This document shows, piece after piece, positions 50,037-60,900 of a stretch of 64,000 nucleotides of DNA; the stretch's first letter is position 1, and the number at the start of each line of letters is the position of its first letter. The notes beneath the pieces were generated by a model. That model searched no databases. It had not been told where the DNA came from and saw only the letters and a list, made by a program, of their open reading frames with translations. The stretch covers positions 186,001 through 250,000 of the forward strand of contig JASANG010001414.1 of the NCBI GenBank assembly GCA_030248215.1. The letters run 5' to 3'. A program made the position numbers and the translations under genes. This DNA is from Enoplolaimus lenunculus. Its lineage: Eukaryota > Nematoda > Enoplea > Enoplida > Thoracostomopsidae.

Positions 50037-51164
50037 CTGGCTTCTCCACAGCGGGGGGTGGGGGCGCCCCAGCCAGGGTGCAACCGGAATTGCAATTTAC
50101 CGGAACCGGAATTTGAAAATTTTACCGGAACCGGAACCGGAAAGTGAAAAATGCATTTCACCAAAATTTCATTTTAATCTCATTTTTTGCTCTATTATTT
50201 GTGAAATAACCTTAGTCGAACATAGGTATTTATTTTATTTGTTGTATTTTAGATTTTCATCATCGACTGAAGTGAAATCCACCATCAATGGCTTATATTC
50301 GGAGTACAAGTGGCTTTCACAAGAGATTCTTAAAAATTAGCAAAGTTAATAAAACGGCCAAATTATAATACCGGAATTTTTAAATCCGGTAAAAATTTAA
50401 CGGAACCGGAAGGTGAAAAAATGCCGGAACCGGAACCGGAATTCCGGTTGCACCCTGGCCCCAGCACTTTTCGAAATTTTCATTTCCCTCCCGGCGAAAA
50501 TTTTTCCGCCCCAGGAAAGGCCCCCCGGCGAATTTTCGGCCGCCCCCCAGCACATTTTTTTGCTGGGGGTCCCCCAGGACTTTTCTAGGTCAAAAATTTT
50601 CCATGTTAAAACGTAAAGACCTGGACTTCTTTTGAGGCGGACATTCGGCAAAATATGATTTTATATTACGCTGAGTACTCATAATTTTTAATAGCGTTAC
50701 AAATACCAGTACTAACTAATACAATTCAATAATGATCTGGAAAAAGCACAATTATATAAAGACCGTTTCAGGGCATACAGCATTCAAAAGTACTTTGCAG
50801 CAGCAAGTTCAGCCCGCCTGAGCCTTATGATAAACTGAAGCTGTGACTAATATACAAAATATATATTAATCACAGTTTCAAATATAGATTATCTATATTT
50901 TATATAATTGTGCTTCTTTCAAGTTCTGGTTAAGTTGTCAGTATATACGTAATATTAGTTAAAATTATTGTTATTTGCGTTTGCGAGAAGTAATCTTAAG
51001 TTGAGTTGGAAACACGGTCTAGAATGAAAAAATGGTCCAAAAAGTCGGTTTGCAAAATTTTAAGCCTGCCCCAGGACCCCCCAGATCATCTGGGGGCCCC
51101 CAGCAAAATCAGCTGCCCCAGGAAACGCCCCCCGGCGGAAATTTTCAAGCTGTGGAAAAGCCAG
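50037..51164. mobile_element. MITE, family I (CCCCAG/CTGGGG motif), nested in family H
   Basis: The ends CTGGCTTCTCCACAGC and GCTGTGGAAAAGCCAG are inverted. TCAGCC repeats directly on both sides (50031-50036, 51165-51170), a possible 6-bp target duplication. CCCCAGCA and CCCCAGGA motifs cluster near the ends. The superfamily is not determined. Confidence 0.7.
50074..50457. mobile_element. hAT-like MITE, family A, nested in family I
   Basis: Starts CAGGGTGCAACCGGAATTGC, ends AATTCCGGTTGCACCCTG; GCCCCAGC flanks it exactly (50066-50073, 50458-50465). Confidence 0.9.
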
Positions 51165-51329
51165 TCAGCCAATAGCAATTGTTTATCGCTTTTTCACCTG
51201 TTTAATCTCGATTTGAAAACCACCGAGGCTTAAGAAAGCGAGACAGAGACCATCCAAATCCCGAGACCCAATCGAAGATCGAGATCGCCCATCCCTGCCG
51301 AGAAAGCTCCCAATAAAATGTTTTATAAC

Positions 51330-51890
51330 CATGGATTGTGATCTCGGTCAAAAACCGACACCCGGCAACCGAGACTGTGGTTGTCGGTCTCGGCCAATTT
51401 TTGACCGTTACCGAGCATAAAAAATAAAATTTTTTCTAACAAGAGCTTTGAATGTTTATGTACTTCCGTGTCATTCTAGCATAATAAAATGTTGCATCTG
51501 CTCAGAATTTATAATATTAAACACAAAAATTAACGCAAATTTCTATTTTTATCAAAACACACTGACAAACACAGAGCAAGGAATATAACACGACCCCACG
51601 CCAAAGACGACGATAACAGCGTTAATTGGAACTTGTAAATTTTTCGGCATGACTCCTTAAATGTCATCTATAAATGCAACTATCTGTGTTTTGGCATAAC
51701 TAAAGCAGCAAAATAATTTATAGTCAAAAATCAACAAATGCAACTGAGGTCCGTTTATTGTGTACGTTGAGCAGAAAAACGAGTACTTGTCTTTCTCCTT
51801 TGATCTCGGTTTTATACCTACCGATACTCAAAAAACCCGAGATCAGCCATTTCCCGAGGCTTACTGAGACCGCTCATCCCTGTTTACCAA
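51330..51890. mobile_element. hAT-like MITE, family H, degraded ends
   Basis: GATCTCGGTCAAAAACC at the left, GTCGGTCTCGGCC next, interior matching other family H copies, and GAGACCGCTCATCCCTG at the right. The left end is not clean. Confidence 0.6.
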
Positions 51891-52154
51891 CTTTATATAT
51901 ACGTAACTTCGTCATCAGCGAAAAAATATTTTAGTTTGCCAAAGTGCGAAGTGTGGGTCCTAAAGGGTTGGGGCCCCCTAATTAGAGGGCTTGGGGGGAG
52001 CGCTTCCGCCGCGCTGTTATGGCCATCCGCGCACTAAACTTCTGCTGACGTGTATGTTTATCGATCCGCCTTTATAACAACAGTTTTAGTGGGCTAAAAT
52101 GTGAAATGTATTACCCAATTTATAGTGGTTCACTTCACACCAGGTTGGAACCGG

Positions 52155-52300
52155 TAGGGATAGGCGGTCTCGGTCAAAAAAGCGAGACCGACCTTCGAAA
52201 ACGCTCGGCACAAGTCCCACTGTCTCAAAACACCCTCAGTACAACCCTAACTCAAAGCTATATATAGTGTTATCGCGGGTCCGGGTGTTTACAATATAGA
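52155..52300. mobile_element. Left end of a family H MITE
   Basis: TAGGGATAGGCGGTCTCGG and GCGAGACCGACC, then interior shared with the copy at 52567-53066. No right end. Confidence 0.5.
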
Positions 52301-52566
52301 ATTACGGTGGTGAAATTGCAAAAATACCCGAACTAAAATAATTTATTACAAATGTGTTTATCCAAACGGTTGCTTTCCAAGTTAAGATTTTGTGTTGTAA
52401 TAAAACATAAAATTGCTTTGATTTTGCCTCGCTCGCAAGGTCTCTGTTTCATCCGACATGGGAATCATTTATATAGTATACATATATACATGTTTGAATA
52501 TATTTTATGCGTACATACATACTACTATTATATCAGGACTGCCAGTAATGCTCCCTACCACTTGAG

Positions 52567-53066
52567 CAGGGATGGGCGGTCTCGGTCAAAAAAGCGAGAC
52601 CGAGAGCGAACCTACCGAGATCGAGACTTGGTCTCGATTTCAAATCACCGTCAAACTTTATTTTTTACTTTTTTCACTTGGCTACTGTGTACATACCCTT
52701 CGAACAGGTTTGGGACAAATACCACTTTCTCAAAACACACTTGGTACAACCGTAATTCAAACCTTTAGTGTTGTTTTTGATCCCGGGCACACCGAATAGA
52801 CTGAAGAATTTTTTAACATAGCGTAGATCTTATAAATGCGGATGACCCATAATGTTTTACACGATGCATTTTTGTCACAATAAAATCAAAGTGTTTTGGT
52901 TTCCTTCCGAAAATGGAATCTTGGGTAGCCGGAGGTGTCATTCTGTTTCTCAATTCGCGGTATAACCAGGTAGTGGTGCGGAGGCGAAATATGCAAATCA
53001 TCTCTTTGGTCTCGATTTGCAAACCATCAAGACTGAGAAAACCGAGACCATGACCGCCCATCCCAG
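52567..53066. mobile_element. hAT-like MITE, family H
   Basis: It starts CAGGGATGGGCGGTCTCGG and ends CCGAGACCATGACCGCCCATCC. Flanks CACTTGAG and CACTAGAG match at 7 of 8. Confidence 0.75.
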
Positions 53067-54171
53067 CACTAGAGCGGTCGCATTTGCGCAAAGGTACAAA
53101 AGCCACACGAAAGCCAGTCTAGATGGATACCCATTGCAGCTACGCAGAATTAAAAAATTGTCGTGAGTACGCCAGAATTACGTCTTGCTTCTCGCTCGCG
53201 AGTTCTCCATTTTTCTTTATTGAGTACAGCGCGCTATCCACTGAGCTACGCCGCCTCACAATCAACTGCTCAGTTTTTCTGTTTTTATGCCTTACAAGAA
53301 CCTCAACATTATACACATGTATGTTGGTTCTTCCATGTTTTACTGCTGCTGCATATGAAAGCACTACATATACAACAGTGTTTTACCGATGTACAGCATC
53401 AGCATGAGGTTATTATTTGCCTCCATACATCCGCATGTCACACACTCAAACACATGGTGTGTGTTGGTAGCCTGCTTAACTCGAGGGCGTGTGCAAGAAG
53501 GGTCATGCGGACGGTATATTGTGACTCCTGCTTTGGATCGGTTAAAAATTCCTGTTTTCGACCAGTTCAGACCTTACACTGCGAAAATAGCGTACTTAAA
53601 CCTACAGCCTTCAATCTCTGTACTTTTATCAATATTAACGAGCAAAAACCTTTCTCGTAGTGCCTTGACCACAAACAGAAATAGATTTGTTAAACGCTAC
53701 AGGTGACTGCGTAGTTCATTGCTTGCTTTACACCTTTCCAGTCGCCTTTATTGAAGCTATGTTTTGTTCGCGTTTACAGCTCTGAGTACAGAACTACGCG
53801 CATTAGAACACCATATTCAACAGAGTAAATAAATATTCGCTTGGTGCAGAACCATGGCTTAAGTTGGATGTTAAGTTTGACAACTTTTGAGTGGACTACC
53901 TATCTAACGTCTGCAATTTATGAAATTTTAATCTGAGCTCAATATTTTATTGTGGTGGTGTTTGCCCACATCAAATTTTGCCGTTCATCAAATGTTCAAA
54001 AGTGACTCCACTGGAATAGAGTAAAATGTGATTTTGAAAACCTTAAAGTTTCGATGGCAAAGTGTGATTTCACGTAGTATATAGCGGACAACGTTAAGCA
54101 TTTTAATAAAACATTACCACGTTAATCGTTACTAATATTGAAAACAGAACAAACAGTATTAAATGTTCGGC

Positions 54172-54308
54172 CCTTGTATAGAACAAGCCCGAGACGTTTT
54201 CCTGTAAGGCTGTAATAGAGTCAGCTTAAGCTACAGACTAACACTTTTGCTTGGGTTTAGGCTTAGGAATATGCTAATACTACTGTTCATGCCCTGGGTT
54301 CAGACAAT
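54172..54308. mobile_element. Degraded family M MITE
   Basis: GGCTGTAATAGAGTCAGC, GGTTTAGGCTTAGGAATATG and ACTGTTCATGCCC parallel 26343-26511. Ends are uncertain. Confidence 0.4.
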
Positions 54309-54883
54309 TTCAGATATAAATTCACCTTAAATTTGCTAATACTGGATTAGTGTCTAAGCTAGTGCACCATAACAGAAGTAGCGGTCTAGTTTGCAAGTTG
54401 TTATACAACCGGACATCATAATATCCGTTTGTGCACAGGGATGTAATCTATACGCTGATATATTCAATAAAAGTGAAACAAAGCTTTCAAATGTAGTAAG
54501 TATGTCTTTGCAGGCAAGTGGCTATGTGCTGATTCCAGAATTTTAGCCAACCTTTTGCAAGGGGAATGATCAGGGAACACGATTTGTGCAAAATTTTTGG
54601 TATATTTGTACTCAGAAGTTATGTATAACGAGCCTACGTAGTATTCAATGTGGTGAGTTTTAGGCTTGTATGGCGGGTTTCCAATTTGGCAGGGCTACTT
54701 TCCTGTTGAGGTAAAATTGGGCAACATGATTTTTGCGAAAGTTTGTTATAGTGCTCAGCTCGATCTCAGATTTAAACAGTATACTAATTAATTAAATATA
54801 TTGTGTGGAAAAAATTTGCGATAATTTATAGAAGGTAATTCCTTGAGTAACAAGTCGAAAAAAATTTTTGTCATAAAAATTAA

Positions 54884-55073
54884 CCCTTTCTCACATGAAT
54901 ATTTTCTATTTTTCCTCAGACATACTTTTATGCTAGGATTCGAACTCCAGTGACTGGAGTGGGAGGCGAGTACTATGTATACGTGTTGCAATTGTTAAAC
55001 ACGGTGCGATATATACTATTTAACGTATATACACTGCATTGAGTTGCCTACAGGCAACTCAATGTGAGAAGAG
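54884..55073. mobile_element. piggyBac-like MITE, copy 2, internally shortened
   Basis: A TTAA precedes CCCTTTCTCACATG, and the right end reads AATGTGAGAAGAG followed by TTAT. Most of the tRNA-like segment is missing, but TTCGAACTCCAGTGACTGG and the right-hand part are kept. Confidence 0.75.
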
Positions 55074-55106
55074 TTATAGATAGTAAACTGAAAAATTTTC
55101 GCTTAA

Positions 55107-55369
55107 CCCTTTCTCACATGAATATTTTCTATTTCCCCTCAGACCTACATTTATGCTAGGATTCGAACTGCAGTGACTGGAGTGGGAGGCGTATACCATC
55201 ACCACTCTGCTATAGGAGCTTGACGCTCGAGCCCGAGGGGGCTCTCACGTCTTGTGGTGATTTAGTACTATGTATACGTGTTGCAATTGCTAAACACGGT
55301 GCGATATATACTATTTAACGTATATACACTGCACTGAGTTGCCTACAGGCAACTCAATGTGAGAAGGGG
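55107..55369. mobile_element. piggyBac-like MITE with embedded tRNA-like segment, copy 3
   Basis: TTAA flanks both sides (55103-55106, 55370-55373). The ends CCCTTTCTCACATG and AATGTGAGAAGGGG are inverted. Inside the right end an 8-bp stem hairpin GAGTTGCCTACAGGCAACTC is present. The tRNA-like segment is at 55153-55219. Confidence 0.85.
55153..55219 (-). ncRNA. tRNA-Gly(CCC)-like relic inside the piggyBac-like MITE
   Basis: The minus strand reads GCTCCTATAGCAGAGTGGTG (A box TAGCAGAGTGG), then CGCCTCCCAC, the anticodon-arm sequence typical of tRNA-Gly-CCC, and a B-box-like AGTTCGAATCC. The 5' and 3' acceptor halves do not pair, so a functional tRNA is unlikely. Confidence 0.55.
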
Positions 55370-55718
55370 TTAATAATTAAATGAGTGTCGTTGGAACCAC
55401 TTGAACGAGATAAGTGTATATATTTGCAGTTTTCAACCGCGTATGATAAATATACGAAAATTATTGTGTGAGGATTGCGGAGTGGACATTTTGTAATGTA
55501 AAAGAGTGTGGTTTTCTTAAGAATTGTTATTTTTGTCCCAAATTTACGAGTTAAACCAGAAATTTTAATTATCGCACAAAAACTTAAGCTCTTCAGACAT
55601 ATTGTTTTAGTACAAAATTATTGGATATTCTGTATAAATACACGAACTTCAGTCTGGTAACAACCCTCTATTGCGAAGTAGTGAAGTGACAAAGCATAGC
55701 AAACGCAACAACCCATGC

Positions 55719-56010
55719 CTAGTTACCACTAGAGCATTCGCGTGAAGACCTACAGACTTGAAGTTCGATTCTCGCTCTGTAGGCCGCTTTTCCAGCTGCT
55801 TGGTTAAAATGTCTGAAGTCCCGGCTCCTATCTACAGTGACATGGGGGGCTACGCTGCGAGCGCCATGATAAATTGCCGCGTTATGAGCACGGTACGTAT
55901 CTAATCGAAAATAGGGTGGACGGTTAAGGAACGACCTTAGTGAAAATTTTGGCATGCAAGCATGTAAAACATGTTTGTCCTGGTGCATATGCAATATATG
56001 TAATGCACCA
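55719..56010 (+). repeat. tRNA-derived SINE, composite, copy 1
   Basis: A first tRNA-like part (TAGTTACCACTAGAGCATTC ... GTTCGATTCTCG) is followed by AGCTGCTTGGTTAAAATGTC. A second tRNA-like part has CCGCGTTATGAGCACGG as its anticodon arm. The tail GTCCTGGTGCATATGCAA is shared with the copy at 56805-57130. Confidence 0.6.
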
Positions 56011-56211
56011 GAGTTCCAACAGGAATTAAATTTTTTGCAGGGACAGGAACAGAACCGGAAGTTGAAATAATTTTCATTACCGAATTACTGTGGACGTTTT
56101 AGAAAAAAGCAAAAAAATGGCTTTAACGAATTTTCGCTACTTTATCACCAAGTTTTGCGAAAACACAACAGAAACAGTTTATTAGCAAAATTGAAATAAT
56201 TGGAAAAACAC

Positions 56212-56569
56212 AAGGGTTCAACCGGAATTCATGCAAAAATTCAATTCCTGTTCTTGTTTCTGCATTCAAAGACGCAGGAACCAGAAATTTTTACGGTTTT
56301 GTGTCCAATTATTCATAATCATTTAAATACTGGAGTCTGTCCTTAAAAATTTGTTATCTAATTCGAAATGAGTGTTTGCATAGTTCAATTTTGTTAATAA
56401 ACTGTCTCTGATGAGCTTTCGCACAATTTGATGATGAAATAGCTGAAAATTCACTTAACCAATTTTTTAACGTAATTCGGTGACGAAAATTATTTCAAGT
56501 TCCGGTTCCGGTTCCTGCAAAGAGATTCAATTCCTGTTCCGGCAAAATTTAGTGCCTGTTCGAACCCTG
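56212..56569. mobile_element. hAT-like MITE, family N (GTTCC/GGAAC motif), nested
   Basis: It starts AAGGGTTCAACCGGAATTC and ends GTGCCTGTTCGAACCCTG. AAAAACAC flanks it exactly (56204-56211, 56570-56577). The surrounding sequence (about 56008-56745) also carries GGAACAGGAAC motifs, so it seems to sit inside a relative. Confidence 0.8.
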
Positions 56570-56804
56570 AAAAACACTCATGTCGAAATAACAATTTTTT
56601 AAAGACAAAGTTTCCAATGTTTAAATGATTAGGCATGATTTGTCACAAAACAGAAAAAATTCCGGTTCCTACATTTTTGAATGCAGGAACAGGAACGGGA
56701 ATTGATTTTTTGCAGGACCGAATTCTAGTTGGAATAGAAATTCCCTTTGAACCGTGCAATGAATATTGCATAGCATGCTTGCCGGCATCATACGGTCGAC
56801 GCAG

Positions 56805-57130
56805 GCTACGTGGCGCAGTGGTATATACGTTACAGCTACAGCGTCTGCTTGACACGCAGAACGTCGCTAGTTTCAAACCACCCGTGACCTACCATTGTAG
56901 CTGCTTAGTTAAAGGTCTGAAATCCCGGTTCTTACGTAGACTTGTTAGCGCAATGGTAAATTGCCGTGTTATGAACACGGTATCCCGTCGAAAATAACGT
57001 GGACGGCCAAGGGACGACCTTGGTGAAAATTGGGACATGTAAGCGTGAGAGGCTTGATTGTCTTGGTGCATATGCAAAATATGCAAGGCACTTTGCATAG
57101 TATGTTTGCCGGCAGCATACGGTCGACATA
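56805..57130 (+). repeat. tRNA-derived SINE, composite, copy 2
   Basis: The first tRNA-like part at 56805-56889 has A-box-like GTGGCGCAGTGG and anticodon arm TCTGCTTGACACGCAGA (loop with GAC, as in tRNA-Val). The second at about 56936-57005 has AGCGCAATGG and a perfect 5-bp stem CCGTG/CACGG around TTATGAA. The tail matches copy 1. B boxes are degraded. Confidence 0.65.
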
Positions 57131-57161
57131 TATTCGATGATAAAAGTAGTTGGAGAGGCAG

Positions 57162-57254
57162 GCTACGTGGCACAGTGGTACGTAACATCGTCTGCCTGAC
57201 ACGCAGAAGGTCGCTAGTTGAATCCACACGTGACCCGCTTTTCTAGCTGCTTAG
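57162..57254 (+). repeat. tRNA-derived SINE, copy 3 (interrupted by a MITE)
   Basis: GCTACGTGGCACAGTGGTAC, then TCTGCCTGACACGCAGA, a perfect anticodon stem with a GAC anticodon, and acceptor halves that pair at most positions. The TTGAATCC T-arm is poor. The SINE continues after the family B insertion at 57636 (CTGCTTAGTCC). Confidence 0.65.
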
Positions 57255-57635
57255 TAGGGATGTGCCGATTAATCGGCATCGGTAATAATCGGCACTTTTC
57301 GTGAGTATCGGCATCGGCACTGCAAAAAAATTGCCGATTCATTGCCGAAACTCTTTGCACGTAACAATCAGTTGGAATGCTATCAATTTCATTTACACGC
57401 GCACACTAGTGTGTCTGGTTTGGAAAATTGTTACCTCTTGCGTTTTTGTTTGAAAAAATTAATTGAAAATAACCGTTCTTATAAAATTATAATCGTTTAT
57501 GATGGTTATAGTTTAAGCCTTCATATAATAATGTAATGTAGTATTCTATCTGCTTATTAAGCATGGTTTACTACGTAATGTTGGAATCGGCATAGGCATC
57601 GGCATCGGAAAATTTTTGGTATCGGCACAACCCTA
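57255..57635. mobile_element. hAT-like MITE, family B (ATCGGC motif), complete
   Basis: It starts TAGGGATGTGCCGATTAATC and ends GTATCGGCACAACCCTA. CTGCTTAG flanks it exactly (57247-57254, 57636-57643). ATCGGC repeats fill both ends. It is inserted in a SINE just upstream of MAU2. Confidence 0.9.
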
Positions 57636-57672
57636 CTGCTTAGTCCTTCAATTGGTAAGGCCGGGGTGGTGG

Positions 57673-57855
57673 CAAAGTGCAACCGTAATTACAATTTATC
57701 GGAACCGGAATTTGAAAAAATTACCGAAACGGAAAAATAAAAAAATACATACCGCCGTAAAATTCATTTAAATTTTCTCTTTTGCAATATTGTAAAAAAT
57801 TTACCGGAACCGGAAGGTCAAAAATTACTGGAACCGGAATTCTGGTTGCACCCTG
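57673..57855. mobile_element. Short family A MITE 115 bases upstream of the MAU2 start codon
   Basis: It starts CAAAGTGCAACCGTAATTAC and ends GGAATTCTGGTTGCACCCTG. Flanks GGTGGTGG and AGCGGTGG match at 6 of 8. Confidence 0.75.
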
Positions 57856-57969
57856 AGCGGTGGCAATATTTCTGTTCTGACTTGTGTTTAGGTAAACTGA
57901 TATATTGTTTACAGAAACATCAAATTTGTTTTGATAAAGCATGTTTTACTGTGCTTGCTTTAATAGCTA

Positions 57970-60900
57970 ATGGCTTCCACACAGCAGGATCAATGGTACC
58001 TTTCTCTTCTGGGTATTGCGGAAAGTTTAAGACAGACTCAGCCGCCCAAAGTGAAATCTGCGGTACAATGTCTTGAAGCGATACTTTCGTTCAATCCTCC
58101 GGAACGAATTGAAGCTCGAACTCGCATGCAGCTGGCTCACTTGCTTTGCACGTATTCTAGAAATATAGGATTAGCGCAGAGCCATTTGGAAAGCGCGGTA
58201 AGTATGCCAACTGCCATGGAACTGATTGACTTACTTTCACATCTTTTTTGCCATTCATGTGTTGTAAATGTATGCATGTACCCGTGTATGCTCACAATCT
58301 TTACTGGGTTACAATAACGCTGGAAACCTGATAAAGATGACTTAGTGTTATTTTTGTGGCGTAACAGTATCTCAGCGTATTCCTATTCCTTAGCCTAAGT
58401 GTAAACTTAAGCGTAAAAATAAGTCTTAAACTAAGTCTAAGCCTTAGCGAAAATAGTAGCCTTAATCCTAAGTCGCCTCTATTTTATAGTACCAGGGAAA
58501 ACTGAATGTGCTTAAAAGTAACATAACGCTTCAAAAAGATAGAATGTTTTACGTATTGGAATAGGGTGGCTGTTAAAGCGTTAAAATGCATCGGCGTGAG
58601 GCGTTACGTATGCTTTGTCTTGTAAACACTTTGGATACCGTTGCTATTTAACGAAAAATCGTTAGCTACGTTCTGAAATTCGAATGCTATCTAGTATTAG
58701 ATTTGAATTAATTATCCGGCTTCGGCCAGAGAACAGATTATTTGACTCCAGCGTTTTTTTAATTAAACTATAATGGTATTAAACTATAACTTACTAATCA
58801 ACTGGCTAAAAGTTTTGACGCTTGTTCACCAGGGTGGCAACAAAGTTTCTGGTTCAACCTTCTCAGTAACATAAACTTACAACATTTAATTAAAAATAAA
58901 CTAAAATTCAGTTTTTTTGAAGATTTTCAGAGCAAATATCCAACAATTTATAATACCGTAGCCGGATGATTATATCCCAGCTCCGGCATTTTTAGTAACT
59001 TGATTTAGACTTAAACTTTTGTGTTGCTCTTTTTAGTTTTGGAATTGATTAGGTATTTTCAAAAATGATTGCACTTCGCATTAAATTTATGAATTGTTTG
59101 TTACAGGTACGTACTGATAGATTAGCTTTGAGTTTGTTTCAGTGGCTGATTGCGCAAAGTCAAGTGTCTTTTGACGATGTACGCCTTGAAATTGCAAGCA
59201 TGCTGGCATCTATATATCGCCAGAACGTACGTAAGCTGTGTATAACATATTTACTAGATCTATCCGGACTTTTGTTGCCACCTTGATGTGTACTCATGTT
59301 CTCCAGCTATCCTATCGATTTGTGTTCCAGGGTTCCAACAGCACTGAGTTTTACTGGAACAGGGACGGGAACCGGAATTTTAAATAAGTTTCATAATCAT
59401 TTTACTACAGAATTATACTGTTTTATTTTTAGAAAAGTAATCCTAATATATCTTGCGCACATTTTTAAGAATTCCGTCGTCAATTTTATTAATTTTACAA
59501 AATCCTATATCACGTGGTGTTAAATGTAACAACTGATTTTCATCTGAGAGTCATTATTTTTCGAACATTTTTGGTTTCTGCATAGGTGCCACTAGTTTGC
59601 AATAACATCGTATAGTCAGGTTTCTGTCTTTAGCAAAGCAGGAACAGAAATCGATTTATACAGAAATTCCGGCCTGAAAAAGTTGTTCTAATTGAACTTA
59701 GTGACTGCGCGTATTATATTTGTTCCAGAATGACAGTGCATCAGCAAAAAAATTGTTACACAAAGCTCAAGAGTTGTCCAATTACGCAGCATCGTTTTGG
59801 CACTATAGGTTTTTATACGAATTGGCGGTTAGTTAAATATATAATTTGTCGTACAGGACTGATATTGCTGTTGGAATTGGTTCGATTAAGATATCTGATC
59901 ACTAATGACAATCACTACAAAGTTCATTTAACTAGCGTGATCTATATTACTATGTGCGTACGTAGGTCTCTACGTATTTTAGCGGATACATGCGAAAATT
60001 CGGATGAAAAGTGACGCCAGCCAGCTGTACATCTTGTGGAGTCCCAGTTCATTCCGTCAGTTTTCAGTGAACTGTTCTGTACTCGAGTATTTCCGACTGT
60101 CAACGTTCGGCTGAAACTAGAGAACGGCCGGATCCAAAATTTTGTATTTACCGGATCCGGTTCCGGATCTTAAAATACGGATTCGGATCCGGATCTTACT
60201 AGCTGGATAATGTTTCAATATCTAACGTATATAAAATGGAAAACGTTCAACTAATTCTTTCGCAAAATTAGTCAACAAAACTTACAGCAACTAAAAAAGA
60301 AGTCTTTATAATTTTTATGTTTGTTCTTCTTCCGCAACAACACTGGTCTCCACGTGGATGTCATTAACCTGACATTCCAACAAAGCATTAATGCTCACAC
60401 AGTGCTTATTAGATTACGTACGCATAGTTGAATATGTTTTTGTTTGTATATCAAATTTAGGATCCGGAGATCCGATAGTTTATTTTAACGGATCCGGATC
60501 TTAAAAATTGCGGAGATCCGGATCCGAATCTCGGATCCGGTCGATCCCTAGCTGAAACCCAACCTTAGACTGACCTATCCCACGTTCTATTTTCGTGGAA
60601 GATTTACCCAACAGAACCTGGTAAAACCTTAGGTGCAATTGAAGAGTGTGTGAGGTTATTCCTTTTGGTTCAACCCGAGGACGTTTTTATACGGTGCATA
60701 CAATTTCCATATACCGGAATCGGGGCCAAGTCAGGGTGGCAACAAAGGTCGGATTCGGATTCGGCAAAAATTTGAGGTTCGGATTCGGTTTTGGAAAAGC
60801 CGAATCCATTTTAAATATCTTGCTATTAAAATCAATATTTTTCATTTCAGGTGAGAAATCTCAGAACTGACGTCTGGACGAAATTAACGTATTAAAATTA

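Larger units (their letters stand above)
49431..51297. mobile_element. hAT-like MITE, family H, split by nested insertions
   Basis: It starts CAGGGATGGGCGGTCTAGG and ends GATCGAGATCGCCCATCCCTG, with CTCGGT/CGAGAC repeats near both ends. A family I element (50037-51164) interrupts it, and that is itself interrupted by a family A element (50074-50457). No target duplication was found at the outer ends. Confidence 0.7.

Noticed and set aside
53199-53260. tRNA gene on the minus strand
   Set aside because: GCGTAGCTCAGTGGATAGCGC is a good D-arm/A-box, but no T-arm or matching acceptor half follows before a T run; most likely a SINE remnant.
57162-57235. Functional tRNA-Val gene
   Set aside because: The anticodon arm is perfect, but the T-arm is degraded and the segment is one member of a repeated family, so it is called a SINE head.
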